A stretch of 18,956 bases of DNA, from NCBI GenBank assembly GCA_002448715.1, contig DJZU01000083.1, positions 1,711 through 20,666 on the forward strand, in the 5' to 3' direction. The first letter of the stretch is position 1, and each line of letters begins with the position of its first letter. Source of the DNA: Candidatus Neomicrothrix sp. UBA6944 (GTDB taxonomy: Bacteria > Actinomycetota > Acidimicrobiia > Acidimicrobiales > Poriferisodalaceae). Shown here piece after piece: positions 1 through 7,500 of the stretch. The notes under the pieces are model-generated. The model was not told the DNA's origin. It searched no databases and saw only the letters and a program-made list of their open reading frames with translations. The position numbers and the translations under genes were made by a program.

Positions 1-23
1 CTTTTAGCGCCTAATTTAGGGAA

Positions 24-941
24 ATGGATTGGGGAGTACATTTACCGCACCTGGGACGCGATGTAGGTCGTGATTCATTAATTGAGTTTGTTCAAACGGC
101 AGAAGAGTTGGGCGTTCATTCAGCTTGGACTAGCGACCACGTTTGCTGGCCCGCCGAGTTTGATTCTCAGTACCCGTACAGCAGCGACGGCTCTTTCCCA
201 GCTCCTGCAGGCCTCGGGTGGCTCGACCCAATTGGCACTCTCTTATTTGTGGCCGGGTGCACACAAGAAATCCGATTGGGCTTCACCGTTCTCATCCTTC
301 CCTACCGACAACCTGTGGTAACAGCAAAACAATTGGCCACCATGGACGTGCTATCAAACGGTCGACTAATCCTCGGTGTAGGTGTCGGATGGATGCGCGA
401 AGAAGCAGAGGTGTTGGGCATGCCATGGGACAACCGAGGAAAGAGATCCGACGAACAGCTCGAAATTTTCGAAACCCTTTTCCGCGACGAGACCCCTTCA
501 TACGAGGGCGAGTTCTATTCCTTTCCGGAAGTCCGGTTTGAGCCAAAGCCGGTCCAAACTCCACTACCTGTTTGGGTAGGGGGTAACACCCGAGCAGCGT
601 TTCGGAGGACAGCTCGATTCGGACATGCGTTTCACGCCGCTTTCGAGCCCCTTGAGACGGTAAAAGAAGAATGGCGTCAAGTTGGTGAGGAATGTGAACT
701 GCTCGAACGGAACCCTGACGAGTTGACCTTGTCTCTCCGAATGTTTCTAGATCCAGATGGGGCAATGGAACCAATGAAATCAATAGCTGGCTCAGTCGAC
801 GAGATGGTCAACACCATTGGTCAAACACAGGAGATCGGGGTGAGCCATATTTTGATCGACCCTGTGGCGCGAGGGGGAGTAAACGGTCGACTTGATGCGC
901 TGAGCAGCTTTATGACCGACGTCGCCTCACAGATCAGTTAG
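24..941 (+). CDS. LLM-class F420-dependent oxidoreductase
   Basis: This is a luciferase-like (bacterial luciferase/F420 reductase superfamily) TIM-barrel protein of 305 residues, close to the usual length. The N-terminal strand opens with a GVHLPHLG-type motif. It is followed by a TSDH motif at residues 36-39, a conserved LSNGRLILGVGVGW segment around residues 109-123, and a PKPVQ..PVWVGG segment near residue 180. All of these are typical of the actinobacterial subgroup that uses cofactor F420 rather than FMN. The reaction is a hydride transfer to or from F420 on an unknown substrate. The ATG start is fixed by an in-frame stop at 12-14, and a GGG lies just upstream. It heads a closely spaced plus-strand run, with the next gene 7 bases away. 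An FMN-dependent monooxygenase is the alternative. The family call is firm but the substrate is unknown. Confidence 0.88.
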   Translation: MDWGVHLPHLGRDVGRDSLIEFVQTAEELGVHSAWTSDHVCWPAEFDSQYPYSSDGSFPAPAGLGWLDPIGTLLFVAGCTQEIRLGFTVLILPYRQPVVTAKQLATMDVLSNGRLILGVGVGWMREEAEVLGMPWDNRGKRSDEQLEIFETLFRDETPSYEGEFYSFPEVRFEPKPVQTPLPVWVGGNTRAAFRRTARFGHAFHAAFEPLETVKEEWRQVGEECELLERNPDELTLSLRMFLDPDGAMEPMKSIAGSVDEMVNTIGQTQEIGVSHILIDPVARGGVNGRLDALSSFMTDVASQIS

Positions 942-948
942 ACCAATT

Positions 949-1326
949 ATGAACGCGGATTCATGTCGTTTGGACCGATGGCTGTGGGCCGTTCGCGTTT
1001 TCAAAAGTCGGTCATTAGCTAAAGATGCGTGTGTGAAAGGTGCTATTCGGGTTAATGGTTCAACGGCTAAGCCAGCTTTCAAAATTAAGACTGGCGACCA
1101 GGTCTCCATCAGGGAACGCGATCGCACTCGAGAGCTAGAAGTTGCAGCGATACTCGAGAAGCGAGTCGGTCCCACCTTGGCTTCGGACTATTTCGTTGAT
1201 CACACTCTGCCTTCGAACAACGAAACCCGTGGAAGGCCGTCGGAGTCGTTCGCACAACGGGATCGAGGCACGGGAAGGCCTACCAAACGGGATCGGCGAC
1301 TGATCGACAAGTTGCGACGCGGTTAA
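949..1326 (+). CDS. hslR: S4-domain RNA-binding protein, Hsp15 type
   Basis: This 125-residue protein has an N-terminal S4 domain (about residues 7-65: RLDRWLWAVRVFKSR, then a VKGAIRVNG turn and a KIKTGDQVSI strand). A linker follows, then a strongly basic tail. Hsp15 in E. coli binds stalled 50S subunits carrying peptidyl-tRNA and helps rescue them, so a ribosome-recycling role is likely here. The tail contains two GRP motifs and ends in a GRPTKRDRR...KLRRG pattern, which I associate with actinobacterial members of the family. The ATG lies 7 bases after the previous stop with no clear ribosome binding site, so it probably depends on translational coupling. A second in-frame ATG at 961 would truncate the start of the S4 domain and is less likely. 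Confidence 0.85.
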   Translation: MNADSCRLDRWLWAVRVFKSRSLAKDACVKGAIRVNGSTAKPAFKIKTGDQVSIRERDRTRELEVAAILEKRVGPTLASDYFVDHTLPSNNETRGRPSESFAQRDRGTGRPTKRDRRLIDKLRRG

Positions 1327-1352
1327 CCCCTAAAGCCAATGGTGCAGGTACG

Positions 1353-2135
1353 GTGGCAACGGTGACCCTTCCTTTACCAGTTGCCTTGGCACATGCTCGT
1401 TTGGCGATGGACCTTGTAGATCCGTCGGAACTAGAAGTTCCCGAGTCGGCCTCGTTAGCGTACGAGGCACAAGAGTTGTTGTGTGAACTCATCGAATCCC
1501 CGGTCGTCGGTTGGAAAGTCGGTGCAACTGGGCCAGCAAGCCAAGCCAAGCTCGGTGTCAAAGCTCCTATTTGCGGGCCTGTTTTTGAACGAACCTTGCT
1601 TGAGCCCGCTTCGACCATCCAAGTCTCCGATTTCCATCACCAGCCCGGACTGGAGTCAGAGTTTGCTTTCACTCTCGGGGTCACAATTCGTCCCGGGGGG
1701 CCAGTGATGAACGCAACAAGTGCTCGGGAAATGGTTTCAAGTGTGCATCCGGCTATAGAACTTGTCTGTTCCCGTTTCACCAATAACTTCGAAGTTGATC
1801 CTGCACTTCTAGTAGCGGATGGGGCCCTACACGGAGCCCTTGTAGTGGGTTCAGGATGTAAACCAGAAACTGTGCCGTCCATGAGCGTCCATGAGCTTCA
1901 CACCTTGGTAGATGGTGTGGAGATTGCCTCGGGCAGTGGAGCTGAGGTACTTGGAGATCCCTACGAGTCTTTGGCATGGTTGTGTAATCACCTAAATCGT
2001 CGCGGCGTTACGCTTTCCGCAGGAAGCGTGATCACTACAGGCGCAGCAACAGGATTACATATGACTGCTAGCGATCAGGTAGTCGGCACCGACGGTGGGA
2101 GTCTTGGATCTGTGACCCTGAACTTGGCGAGTTAG
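1353..2135 (+). CDS. 2-keto-4-pentenoate hydratase-like (FAH superfamily)
   Basis: This 260-residue protein resembles MhpD/HpaH/TesE-type hydratases of the fumarylacetoacetase superfamily. These add water to 2-hydroxypenta-2,4-dienoates late in meta-cleavage of aromatic rings, or act as oxaloacetate/4-oxalocrotonate decarboxylases. Visible hallmarks are the VGWKVGAT segment with Lys55, and Glu101 and Glu103 of the E-x-E metal pair (LESEFAF). Glu136 in HPAIELV is the third metal ligand, and a DGALHGALVVG stretch and a C-terminal GSVITTGAATG segment are also present. The start is GTG at 1353. Nearby ATG and GTG codons at 1339 and 1342 are out of frame. It sits 26 bases after the S4 gene and 4 bases before an MFS transporter that could import its precursor. 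No ring-cleavage dioxygenase or aldolase partner lies beside it, so the pathway is undetermined. Confidence 0.82.
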   Translation: MATVTLPLPVALAHARLAMDLVDPSELEVPESASLAYEAQELLCELIESPVVGWKVGATGPASQAKLGVKAPICGPVFERTLLEPASTIQVSDFHHQPGLESEFAFTLGVTIRPGGPVMNATSAREMVSSVHPAIELVCSRFTNNFEVDPALLVADGALHGALVVGSGCKPETVPSMSVHELHTLVDGVEIASGSGAEVLGDPYESLAWLCNHLNRRGVTLSAGSVITTGAATGLHMTASDQVVGTDGGSLGSVTLNLAS

Positions 2136-2139
2136 CTAG

Positions 2140-3405
2140 GTGCAGCGAAGCGAGCCAATCGAATCATTTCGGGGGTGGGGTCTCTTAGGTCTGTCAACTT
2201 TGGCTATTTCTTTGACACTTCCTGGCCAGACGATCGGGGTATCACCATTTGCCGATCATTTAATTCGAGATCTGTCTATAAGCGCTACGTCATTATCTAC
2301 CGCTTACCTTGTGGGCACCATCACCGGTTCACTTGCGATGCCATCAATCGGCCGCTGGATCGACCGCGCTGGGGTCCGAAGAACGATGCTCGTTATAGCG
2401 ACCACGTTTTCAATTGCAGTCGCGTATATGGGAACCGTCCGACATTTGTGGATGCTCATCGTCGGTTTTATTGGGATACGAATGTTAGGTCAAGGGGCAC
2501 TGAGCTTGGTCGGCCAGACAAGCATCGCCCTCTGGTTTGACGAGAAGCGCGGTCTTGCGTTTGGTCTATCGATGACCGCATCTGCCGGCTTGATGTCGTT
2601 GGGGCCGCTCGGTCTGACGTTTTTAATCGACAAGTTCGGATGGCGGTGGGCTTGGGTCTTCAGCGCTTGTTGTGTGGTTGTTTTACTGGTCCCTGCGACT
2701 TGGTGGTGGATGGCGGACCGGCCCGAGTCACTCGGTCAGCAACCAGATGGTCGAGCTCCCTCCCCCGAGTACCTAAAGGTCGTAGCTGAGCAGTTCACTG
2801 TCAGAGAAGCGACACACACGAGCGCGTTCTGGGTTCTTACAGGCGTCATGGTCGTCTCTTCAGCTTTAATTACCGGCGTCACTTTCCATCACTTCGCGTT
2901 GATGGAGTCAGCAGGTCTCACCACATCTCAAGCAGCAGCTGTTTTTATCCCGCAAATGTTGGGGACGGTTGCATCTGGTTTCATTTGGGCTTGGCTTACC
3001 GATCGCGCTTCTCCGCGGCTCTTACTTGTTAGCTGCCAAGCTTCGCTTCTTGCAGCACATATGAGTTACGCGTGGGTGAGACCAGGGTTCGGTGCAGCTT
3101 TGTATTCACTACTACTTGGTATTAACGGAGGTTCGATTCGAGCGTTAGCTTCTGCGTTGTACCCGAAGTGGTTTGGGACGGACCATATCGGGGCAATTCG
3201 CGGGGTAGCGACAGCGTTCGGCGTGGGTGCATCTGCTATCGGTCCATTAATTGTCGCTCTAGGTTTTCGGGCGACCGGAAACTACGTCAAGCTCAGCTTT
3301 CTCTTGGCTCTGGTACCCGCAGCAGCAATAATTTCAGCCCTATTCGTAACGACTCCGCGCAAAGCCACACCATCTCCTTCGCTGGACCCCAGCGAAATTA
3401 GCTAG
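2140..3405 (+). CDS. MFS transporter (12 TM, monocarboxylate/OFA-like)
   Basis: This is a 421-residue inner-membrane permease of the major facilitator superfamily. Hydrophobic helices run through the whole length. The loop between helices 2 and 3 carries the family motif GRWIDRAGVRR (about residues 72-82), and a hydrophilic central loop around residues 195-225 separates the two six-helix halves. A second, weaker copy of the loop motif (LTDRASPRL) occurs in the C-terminal half. The helix pattern recalls the oxalate/formate or monocarboxylate-type groups, so an organic acid is a reasonable guess. Start is GTG, 4 bases after the hydratase stop, which strongly suggests co-transcription and a possible shared substrate. 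The substrate cannot be assigned from sequence. Confidence 0.82.
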   Translation: MQRSEPIESFRGWGLLGLSTLAISLTLPGQTIGVSPFADHLIRDLSISATSLSTAYLVGTITGSLAMPSIGRWIDRAGVRRTMLVIATTFSIAVAYMGTVRHLWMLIVGFIGIRMLGQGALSLVGQTSIALWFDEKRGLAFGLSMTASAGLMSLGPLGLTFLIDKFGWRWAWVFSACCVVVLLVPATWWWMADRPESLGQQPDGRAPSPEYLKVVAEQFTVREATHTSAFWVLTGVMVVSSALITGVTFHHFALMESAGLTTSQAAAVFIPQMLGTVASGFIWAWLTDRASPRLLLVSCQASLLAAHMSYAWVRPGFGAALYSLLLGINGGSIRALASALYPKWFGTDHIGAIRGVATAFGVGASAIGPLIVALGFRATGNYVKLSFLLALVPAAAIISALFVTTPRKATPSPSLDPSEIS

Positions 3406-3416
3406 CGTTTCCAAAC

Positions 3417-5351
3417 GTGCTCACCGCTAGCGCTATTTCCAAAGCACAGGGATCAAAGCAACTATTTCGAGACGTCAGTCTTCAACTTTCGGGCCGGCGA
3501 CGAGTCGCTCTCATCGGCAGCAACGGTGTAGGAAAGACCACGCTCATTGAAATTCTCCTCGGAATTCAGGATCCCGACAGAGGCAACGTTCAACGACCGA
3601 CAGCAAGTTCGATCGGTTATTTACCTCAAACTCTGCAGGATGAGCTAGTTGGGACCGCACTAGATGCGACGTTGGGAGGCGCTTCTCACATAACTGACCT
3701 CGAAGAACGTCTGGGCGAGCTACGGGAGGTATTGAGTCGAGCAGAAAGCTCTGATCAAGACCATCTATTAAAGGAATACGGCGATCTTCAAAGCCGTTTC
3801 GAACACTTAGGGGGATATGCAGTCGAGTCTGAAGCTCAACGAGTGTTAGCTGGTTTGGGCTTCGACTCAGAACTGATGTTTCGTGACGTCCAAGAACTGT
3901 CGGGTGGTTGGAAGATGCGTGTGGCTCTCGCGCGTTTGTTATTAGCAAAGCCGGACATTCTGATCCTCGATGAGCCCACGAACCATCTTGATGTCGATTC
4001 AGTTACCTGGTTAGAACACCAGCTTGTCGAATGGCCTGGATGTCTACTGTTTGTCAGCCACGACCGGGACTTCATCGATTCGGTCGCTAATCGGGTAATA
4101 GAACTCGACGGGCATTCCTCGCACGAATACGTCGGGAGCTTTTCTGAATTCGTGACAGCTCGCGAACTTCGGTTATCTCAACTCGAAGCGTTGGCGGCGC
4201 ATCAGAAACGGAAGGTCGAAGATACTGAAAGGTTCATCGAACGGTTCCGCTACAAAGCCAGCAAAGCCAAACAAGTTCAAAGCCGCATTAAGGCTCTCGA
4301 CCGGGTTGATCTCGTCGAAGTTTTAACCGCAAAGGAACTTAAAGCAAAGTTCGAATTCCCCGAACCGAGACGCTCATCCCGCATTGTCGTTGAGTTTGAT
4401 GCGGCGGGAGCAGCATATGGAGATCAACAGATTCTCAAGGACGTTTCTTTCGTTATTGAAAGAGGGAGAAAAGTCGCTTTGGTGGGCCCGAATGGTGCAG
4501 GTAAAACGACCCTGTTGCGTTTGCTGCTAGGTGAACTGCACGTCGCAGAGGGTAAGGCACGACTCGGGAACAAAGTCGACTATGCGCGCTTTACTCAGAA
4601 CTTGACCGAAATGCTCGACCCTCACAAAACCGTGTTCCAACAATTTCAATCCTCAATAGGCGATCCGGGAGATAGGAATCTCCGCACAGTTCTCGGTGGT
4701 TTCGGTTTCAGCGGCACTCAGGTGGACCAGAAAATCGGAGACCTGTCAGGTGGCGAGATGACACGCTTGGCCCTCGCGACGACCATGGCCAACCCCGTCA
4801 ATCTTCTGATCCTCGATGAACCAACCAACCATCTCGATCTCCCTAGCTGTGACCACCTTGAGAATGCGCTCAATGCCTATCCGGGAACGCTGATTCTCGT
4901 AACTCACGACCGCTATCTGATTCGCAACGTCGCCGACTCTCTTATTGTAGTAAGAGGCGGCACCGCCACGTGGCATGACGGTCTCGACGAGGGACTGTTG
5001 AAGCCACCGCTGCCCGAGAAAGCCAATAAATCTGCTGCTAAGACAGATAATCCTCATCGGCAAGAACGTGAGGCGCGGAAGGTCGAAGCGCGTCGAAGAA
5101 GCAAAGTAAATGAGGTAACGCGTGACCTCCGCAAGGAACGAGACACTCTGGAGCGGGAATGGGAAAAAGCGGAAAACGAATTAGCCGATATTCAGCGACA
5201 GTTAGCGGATAGTGCTACCTACGCTGACCCGGCGCGGGTAGCAGCGCTCACTCAAGAACATGATCGATTAAAGGACCATGCGTCTCAACTGATGGAAAAA
5301 TACGACACTGCGTTGAGACGCATCGCTCGGAAAGAAGCGGAAGTTGACTAA
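3417..5351 (+). CDS. ABC-F family ATP-binding protein (Uup-like)
   Basis: This 644-residue soluble protein has two ABC ATPase domains and no membrane segments, as in the ABC-F group that works on the ribosome rather than in transport. The first domain has Walker A GSNGVGKTT (from residue 34), signature LSGGWKMR (161) and Walker B ILILDEPTNHLD (181-192). The second has Walker A GPNGAGKTT (357), signature LSGGEMTR (443) and Walker B LLILDEPTNHLD (463-474). Between them is a charged helical linker (about 245-315). A highly charged coiled-coil tail occupies about 545-644, as in Uup. Both catalytic Glu residues are present, so both sites look active. It starts at GTG with no clear ribosome binding site, 11 bases after the MFS gene. 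An antibiotic-protection role is possible but the Uup-like tail favours a housekeeping role. Confidence 0.92.
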   Translation: MLTASAISKAQGSKQLFRDVSLQLSGRRRVALIGSNGVGKTTLIEILLGIQDPDRGNVQRPTASSIGYLPQTLQDELVGTALDATLGGASHITDLEERLGELREVLSRAESSDQDHLLKEYGDLQSRFEHLGGYAVESEAQRVLAGLGFDSELMFRDVQELSGGWKMRVALARLLLAKPDILILDEPTNHLDVDSVTWLEHQLVEWPGCLLFVSHDRDFIDSVANRVIELDGHSSHEYVGSFSEFVTARELRLSQLEALAAHQKRKVEDTERFIERFRYKASKAKQVQSRIKALDRVDLVEVLTAKELKAKFEFPEPRRSSRIVVEFDAAGAAYGDQQILKDVSFVIERGRKVALVGPNGAGKTTLLRLLLGELHVAEGKARLGNKVDYARFTQNLTEMLDPHKTVFQQFQSSIGDPGDRNLRTVLGGFGFSGTQVDQKIGDLSGGEMTRLALATTMANPVNLLILDEPTNHLDLPSCDHLENALNAYPGTLILVTHDRYLIRNVADSLIVVRGGTATWHDGLDEGLLKPPLPEKANKSAAKTDNPHRQEREARKVEARRRSKVNEVTRDLRKERDTLEREWEKAENELADIQRQLADSATYADPARVAALTQEHDRLKDHASQLMEKYDTALRRIARKEAEVD

Positions 5352-5354
5352 CGG

Positions 5355-6092
5355 TTAACTGCAACCATGGGCGGGCCCGAAAATGGAGACGTGTTCAACT
5401 TTTGTTTCGTTTTCGAAGGTGACCAAAGCCGCCGTTCCATTACCCGGGGAGCCCATGGGAGCTCCCGGATACCACGCAGTTACTCCCCCATGACTAGCGT
5501 CCGTTGGAACATGCCAATGCCCTAACGCGACGTAATCAGCTCCAGTGGCCGAAATCTCGTCGTAAGTAATCGGTGAAGACCGATGAGCATCTTCGCTGGA
5601 CAGGTTCAAATGGCCGTGGGCCGCCACAACATAGTGGCCGTCACCCGGACGAGACGGAACCTCTCGCAGCGGCCTGTAGCCCGGTTCGTGATCAGCCATT
5701 GCCCGGCCCCAGAACGTCATGTCCTGCGATTCCAGCGCTAAAGAAGATCCTTCTAAACGGTCGAGGAGGTGAACCCCCGTTCGTTCTACGTCAGAGCGAC
5801 ATCTTTCCCAGAGCGATTTCGTATCGTGCACATCGTGATTTCCGGGGATGATCACCACCGGAACGCCGGGACTCGCCAATATGTCAAGAGTTGCACTTAC
5901 GGTACTTTCGCTGAGACGAGCGTGGTCAAATAAGTCACCGGAGACCATGAGAACGTCGGCTTGGTGTTCGCGAACTGCCGTCGCTAAGCCCAGTACCGGA
6001 CATTGACACACGTCGGCATGATGATCGCCGGGCCCTGTGACATGGCCGATGTGAACGTCAGAAGTGTGCAACATTCGCACTGTGTGATTCAT
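5355..6092 (-). CDS. SbcD-like metallophosphoesterase, short form
   Basis: This is a calcineurin-like phosphoesterase with the complete metal-binding set: SDVHIGH, SGDLFDHA, GNHD, VAAHGHLN and GHWHVP, in that order. The arrangement matches the nuclease subunit of SbcCD/Mre11, but the protein is only about 245 residues. It lacks the C-terminal capping and dimerization region of SbcD (about 400 residues), and no SbcC ATPase is adjacent. It may therefore be a stand-alone DNA repair nuclease or a phosphodiesterase of another specificity. I chose the ATG at 6092, just before the first conserved strand. An ATG at 6113 would add 7 residues and overlap the divergent gene's start codon, and an upstream ATG at 6200 would run well into that gene and is unlikely. 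Its stop is 3 bases from the stop of the converging ABC-F gene. Confidence 0.78.
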   Translation of the reverse strand: MNHTVRMLHTSDVHIGHVTGPGDHHADVCQCPVLGLATAVREHQADVLMVSGDLFDHARLSESTVSATLDILASPGVPVVIIPGNHDVHDTKSLWERCRSDVERTGVHLLDRLEGSSLALESQDMTFWGRAMADHEPGYRPLREVPSRPGDGHYVVAAHGHLNLSSEDAHRSSPITYDEISATGADYVALGHWHVPTDASHGGVTAWYPGAPMGSPGNGTAALVTFENETKVEHVSIFGPAHGCS

Positions 6093-6097
6093 CGTTC

Positions 6098-6103
6098 TAA
6101 TCT
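6098..6103 (+). promoter_or_regulatory. Possible -10 element of a leaderless promoter (PPOX gene)
   Basis: TAATCT fits the actinobacterial TANNNT -10 pattern and ends 8 bases before the ATG at 6112. No ribosome binding site precedes that ATG. A weak -35-like TTCGCA lies 18 bases upstream, at 6074-6079. The element lies between the two divergent genes. This is a motif match only. Confidence 0.3.
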
Positions 6104-6111
6104 CATCACTC

Positions 6112-6576
6112 ATGGCCCGAAAGATTGCCACCAACAAAACTGTCAAGCGAAACGAACTACTTGATTTTATGCGACCCCGACACAAAGGGGTACTTTCCAC
6201 TACGAGACTTAATGGCAGACCTCAGATGTCATTGGTGACTATGGGTCTCGACGACCGCGATCGGGTTGTGATTGCTACTTATCCCGAACGAGTGAAATCG
6301 ATCAATGCACGCCGCAACCCTGTCGGTTCATTGCTCGTAATGGGAGAAGAATTCAACAGCGAGTGGGTACAGATAGAAGGCACTATTGAGGTCCTTGATC
6401 TTCCCGAAGCCTTGGACCCCCTCTGCGAGTACTTTCGGTCGATTAGCGGAGAACACCCTGACTGGTCCGAGTACCGTGCGGCCATGGTGGACCAAAACAA
6501 GTCACTCCTGCGCTTTTCAATCGAATCATGGGGACCGATTTCTCAAGGTGGATTCCCTCCCCGCTTGGCAGACTGA
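6112..6576 (+). CDS. PPOX-class F420-dependent oxidoreductase
   Basis: This 154-residue split-beta-barrel protein belongs to the pyridoxamine 5'-phosphate oxidase superfamily, in the Rv1155-like group that binds F420. The N-terminal helix ends in a MRPRHKGVLSTTR motif and continues into a NGRPQMSLV strand. A YPERVKSINARRNP segment near residue 65 is typical of the cofactor phosphate-binding region. The likely role is F420-dependent reduction of a small-molecule substrate or F420/haem-related binding. It is the second predicted F420 enzyme in the window. The ATG is the only reasonable start because the next Met (residue 20) would remove the first helix. No ribosome binding site is visible. It is divergent from the metallophosphoesterase and lies 75 bases before surE. 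Confidence 0.82.
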   Translation: MARKIATNKTVKRNELLDFMRPRHKGVLSTTRLNGRPQMSLVTMGLDDRDRVVIATYPERVKSINARRNPVGSLLVMGEEFNSEWVQIEGTIEVLDLPEALDPLCEYFRSISGEHPDWSEYRAAMVDQNKSLLRFSIESWGPISQGGFPPRLAD

Positions 6577-6613
6577 AGTTCATACGGTTGTCGTCAAAAG
6601 TTTGTTGTTACCT

Positions 6614-6626
6614 TTCGCTTCGCGAA
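6614..6626. other. Short hairpin in the PPOX-surE gap
   Basis: In the 75-base gap between the PPOX and surE genes, TTCGC and GCGAA form a perfect 5-base-pair stem around a 3-base TTC loop. There is no following T-tract, so it does not qualify as an intrinsic terminator. It may be chance or a weak processing or regulatory structure. Confidence 0.15.
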
Positions 6627-6638
6627 CGTTTCAACGAA

Positions 6639-6644
6639 TAACTT
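6639..6644 (+). promoter_or_regulatory. Possible -10 element of a leaderless promoter (surE)
   Basis: TAACTT matches TANNNT and ends 7 bases before the GTG start of surE at 6652, which has no ribosome binding site. This is the spacing expected when transcription starts at the start codon. No convincing -35 is seen. Confidence 0.3.
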
Positions 6645-6651
6645 CATAGCC

Positions 6652-7476
6652 GTGCGAATACTGGTAACGAACGACGATGGCATTGACAGCGAAGGCCTCC
6701 ACATTCTTGCTCGAGCAATGCGACCTCATGGGGAAGTGTGTGTCGTAGCTCCCGACAGCGAATACTCCGGTGCGGGCGCTGCTATTGGTCCTCTTCACCT
6801 CACTCAACCCGAAGTCCGACGTGTCGACATCGGTGGGATTGACACTGCTTGGAGTGTGGCCGGGCCACCGGCTCTCTGTGTCATGTTCGCGCGGCTCGGT
6901 GCATTCGGTGACGTCGACGTTGTGGTATCCGGTATTAACCCTGGGGCAAATGTGGGGCGCTCCGTTTACCATTCGGGCACGGTTGGGGCGGCATTAACTG
7001 CCCGTCACACGAACATTCCAAGTTTGGCGGTTAGTCAACATGTAACCGGCTTCGACGCAGAAGGACAATCGTGGGAAGAAGCCATTGTTGGCCAGAAGTG
7101 GCATGTGGCTGCGCAGGTTGCGAGCACAGTGGTTGAAAGCATGTTTGGCGACAATATTGGGGATAGTCCTGTAGTCAATGTCAATGTCCCGAATCTGGAA
7201 ATTGATCAGATAAAGGGTTGGCGGTTTACCGAACTGGGGACTCAGCCGCCTCGGGCCGTTGAACGGGTCGATTTAGAACCGTCTGACACGGGTGACGGAA
7301 GCTTCAAGGTGTCCATGGCTTGGGGTGATGAGGTTTTCCAGCCACCGGAATTTGATACTGGTGCGGTAATGAACGATGAAGTGTCTGTGACTTATCTTTC
7401 CCGAATTACCGCAATTCTTCCTCCGGCTAACTCCAGTATCGGGAAGGCATTGCAACGTCTCATCCAGGGCAAGTGA
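6652..7476 (+). CDS. surE: 5'/3'-nucleotidase SurE
   Basis: This 274-residue survival protein E hydrolyses nucleoside monophosphates (and often short polyphosphate) in the cytoplasm using a divalent metal. The signature is complete. The N-terminal ILVTNDDGIDSEG holds metal ligands Asp8 and Asp9. PDSEYSGAGAAI supplies Ser39, and VSGINPGANVG supplies Asn96. The SVYHSGTVGAA motif follows near residue 105. Length is normal for the family. The start is GTG, directly before the first strand and the only plausible position. It sits 75 bases after the PPOX gene and may have its own promoter. It converges on the alpha/beta hydrolase gene with a 24-base gap. Confidence 0.95.
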   Translation: MRILVTNDDGIDSEGLHILARAMRPHGEVCVVAPDSEYSGAGAAIGPLHLTQPEVRRVDIGGIDTAWSVAGPPALCVMFARLGAFGDVDVVVSGINPGANVGRSVYHSGTVGAALTARHTNIPSLAVSQHVTGFDAEGQSWEEAIVGQKWHVAAQVASTVVESMFGDNIGDSPVVNVNVPNLEIDQIKGWRFTELGTQPPRAVERVDLEPSDTGDGSFKVSMAWGDEVFQPPEFDTGAVMNDEVSVTYLSRITAILPPANSSIGKALQRLIQGK

Positions 7477-7500
7477 AGAAGATCGTGTATCAGCCGAGGG

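Noticed and set aside
292..783. Long open frame on the minus strand opposite the LLM oxidoreductase
   Set aside because: It is fully covered by a clearly conserved gene on the other strand. The product is Arg/Pro-rich, low in recognizable motifs, and has no ribosome binding site.
1257..1310. Repeated ACGGGATCG near the end of the S4 gene
   Set aside because: It arises from the repetitive basic Arg/Gly/Asp tail of the protein and has only two copies, so it is not an independent repeat element.
3417..5351. ABC-F protein as an antibiotic-resistance determinant
   Set aside because: The coiled-coil tail is Uup-like, and the genes around it show no resistance or mobile context. A housekeeping ribosome-associated role is the simpler reading.
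6130..6155. Perfect TTGACA on the minus strand upstream of the metallophosphoesterase
   Set aside because: No acceptable -10 follows at 16-18 bases, and the sequence codes for conserved residues of the PPOX protein, so it is probably chance.
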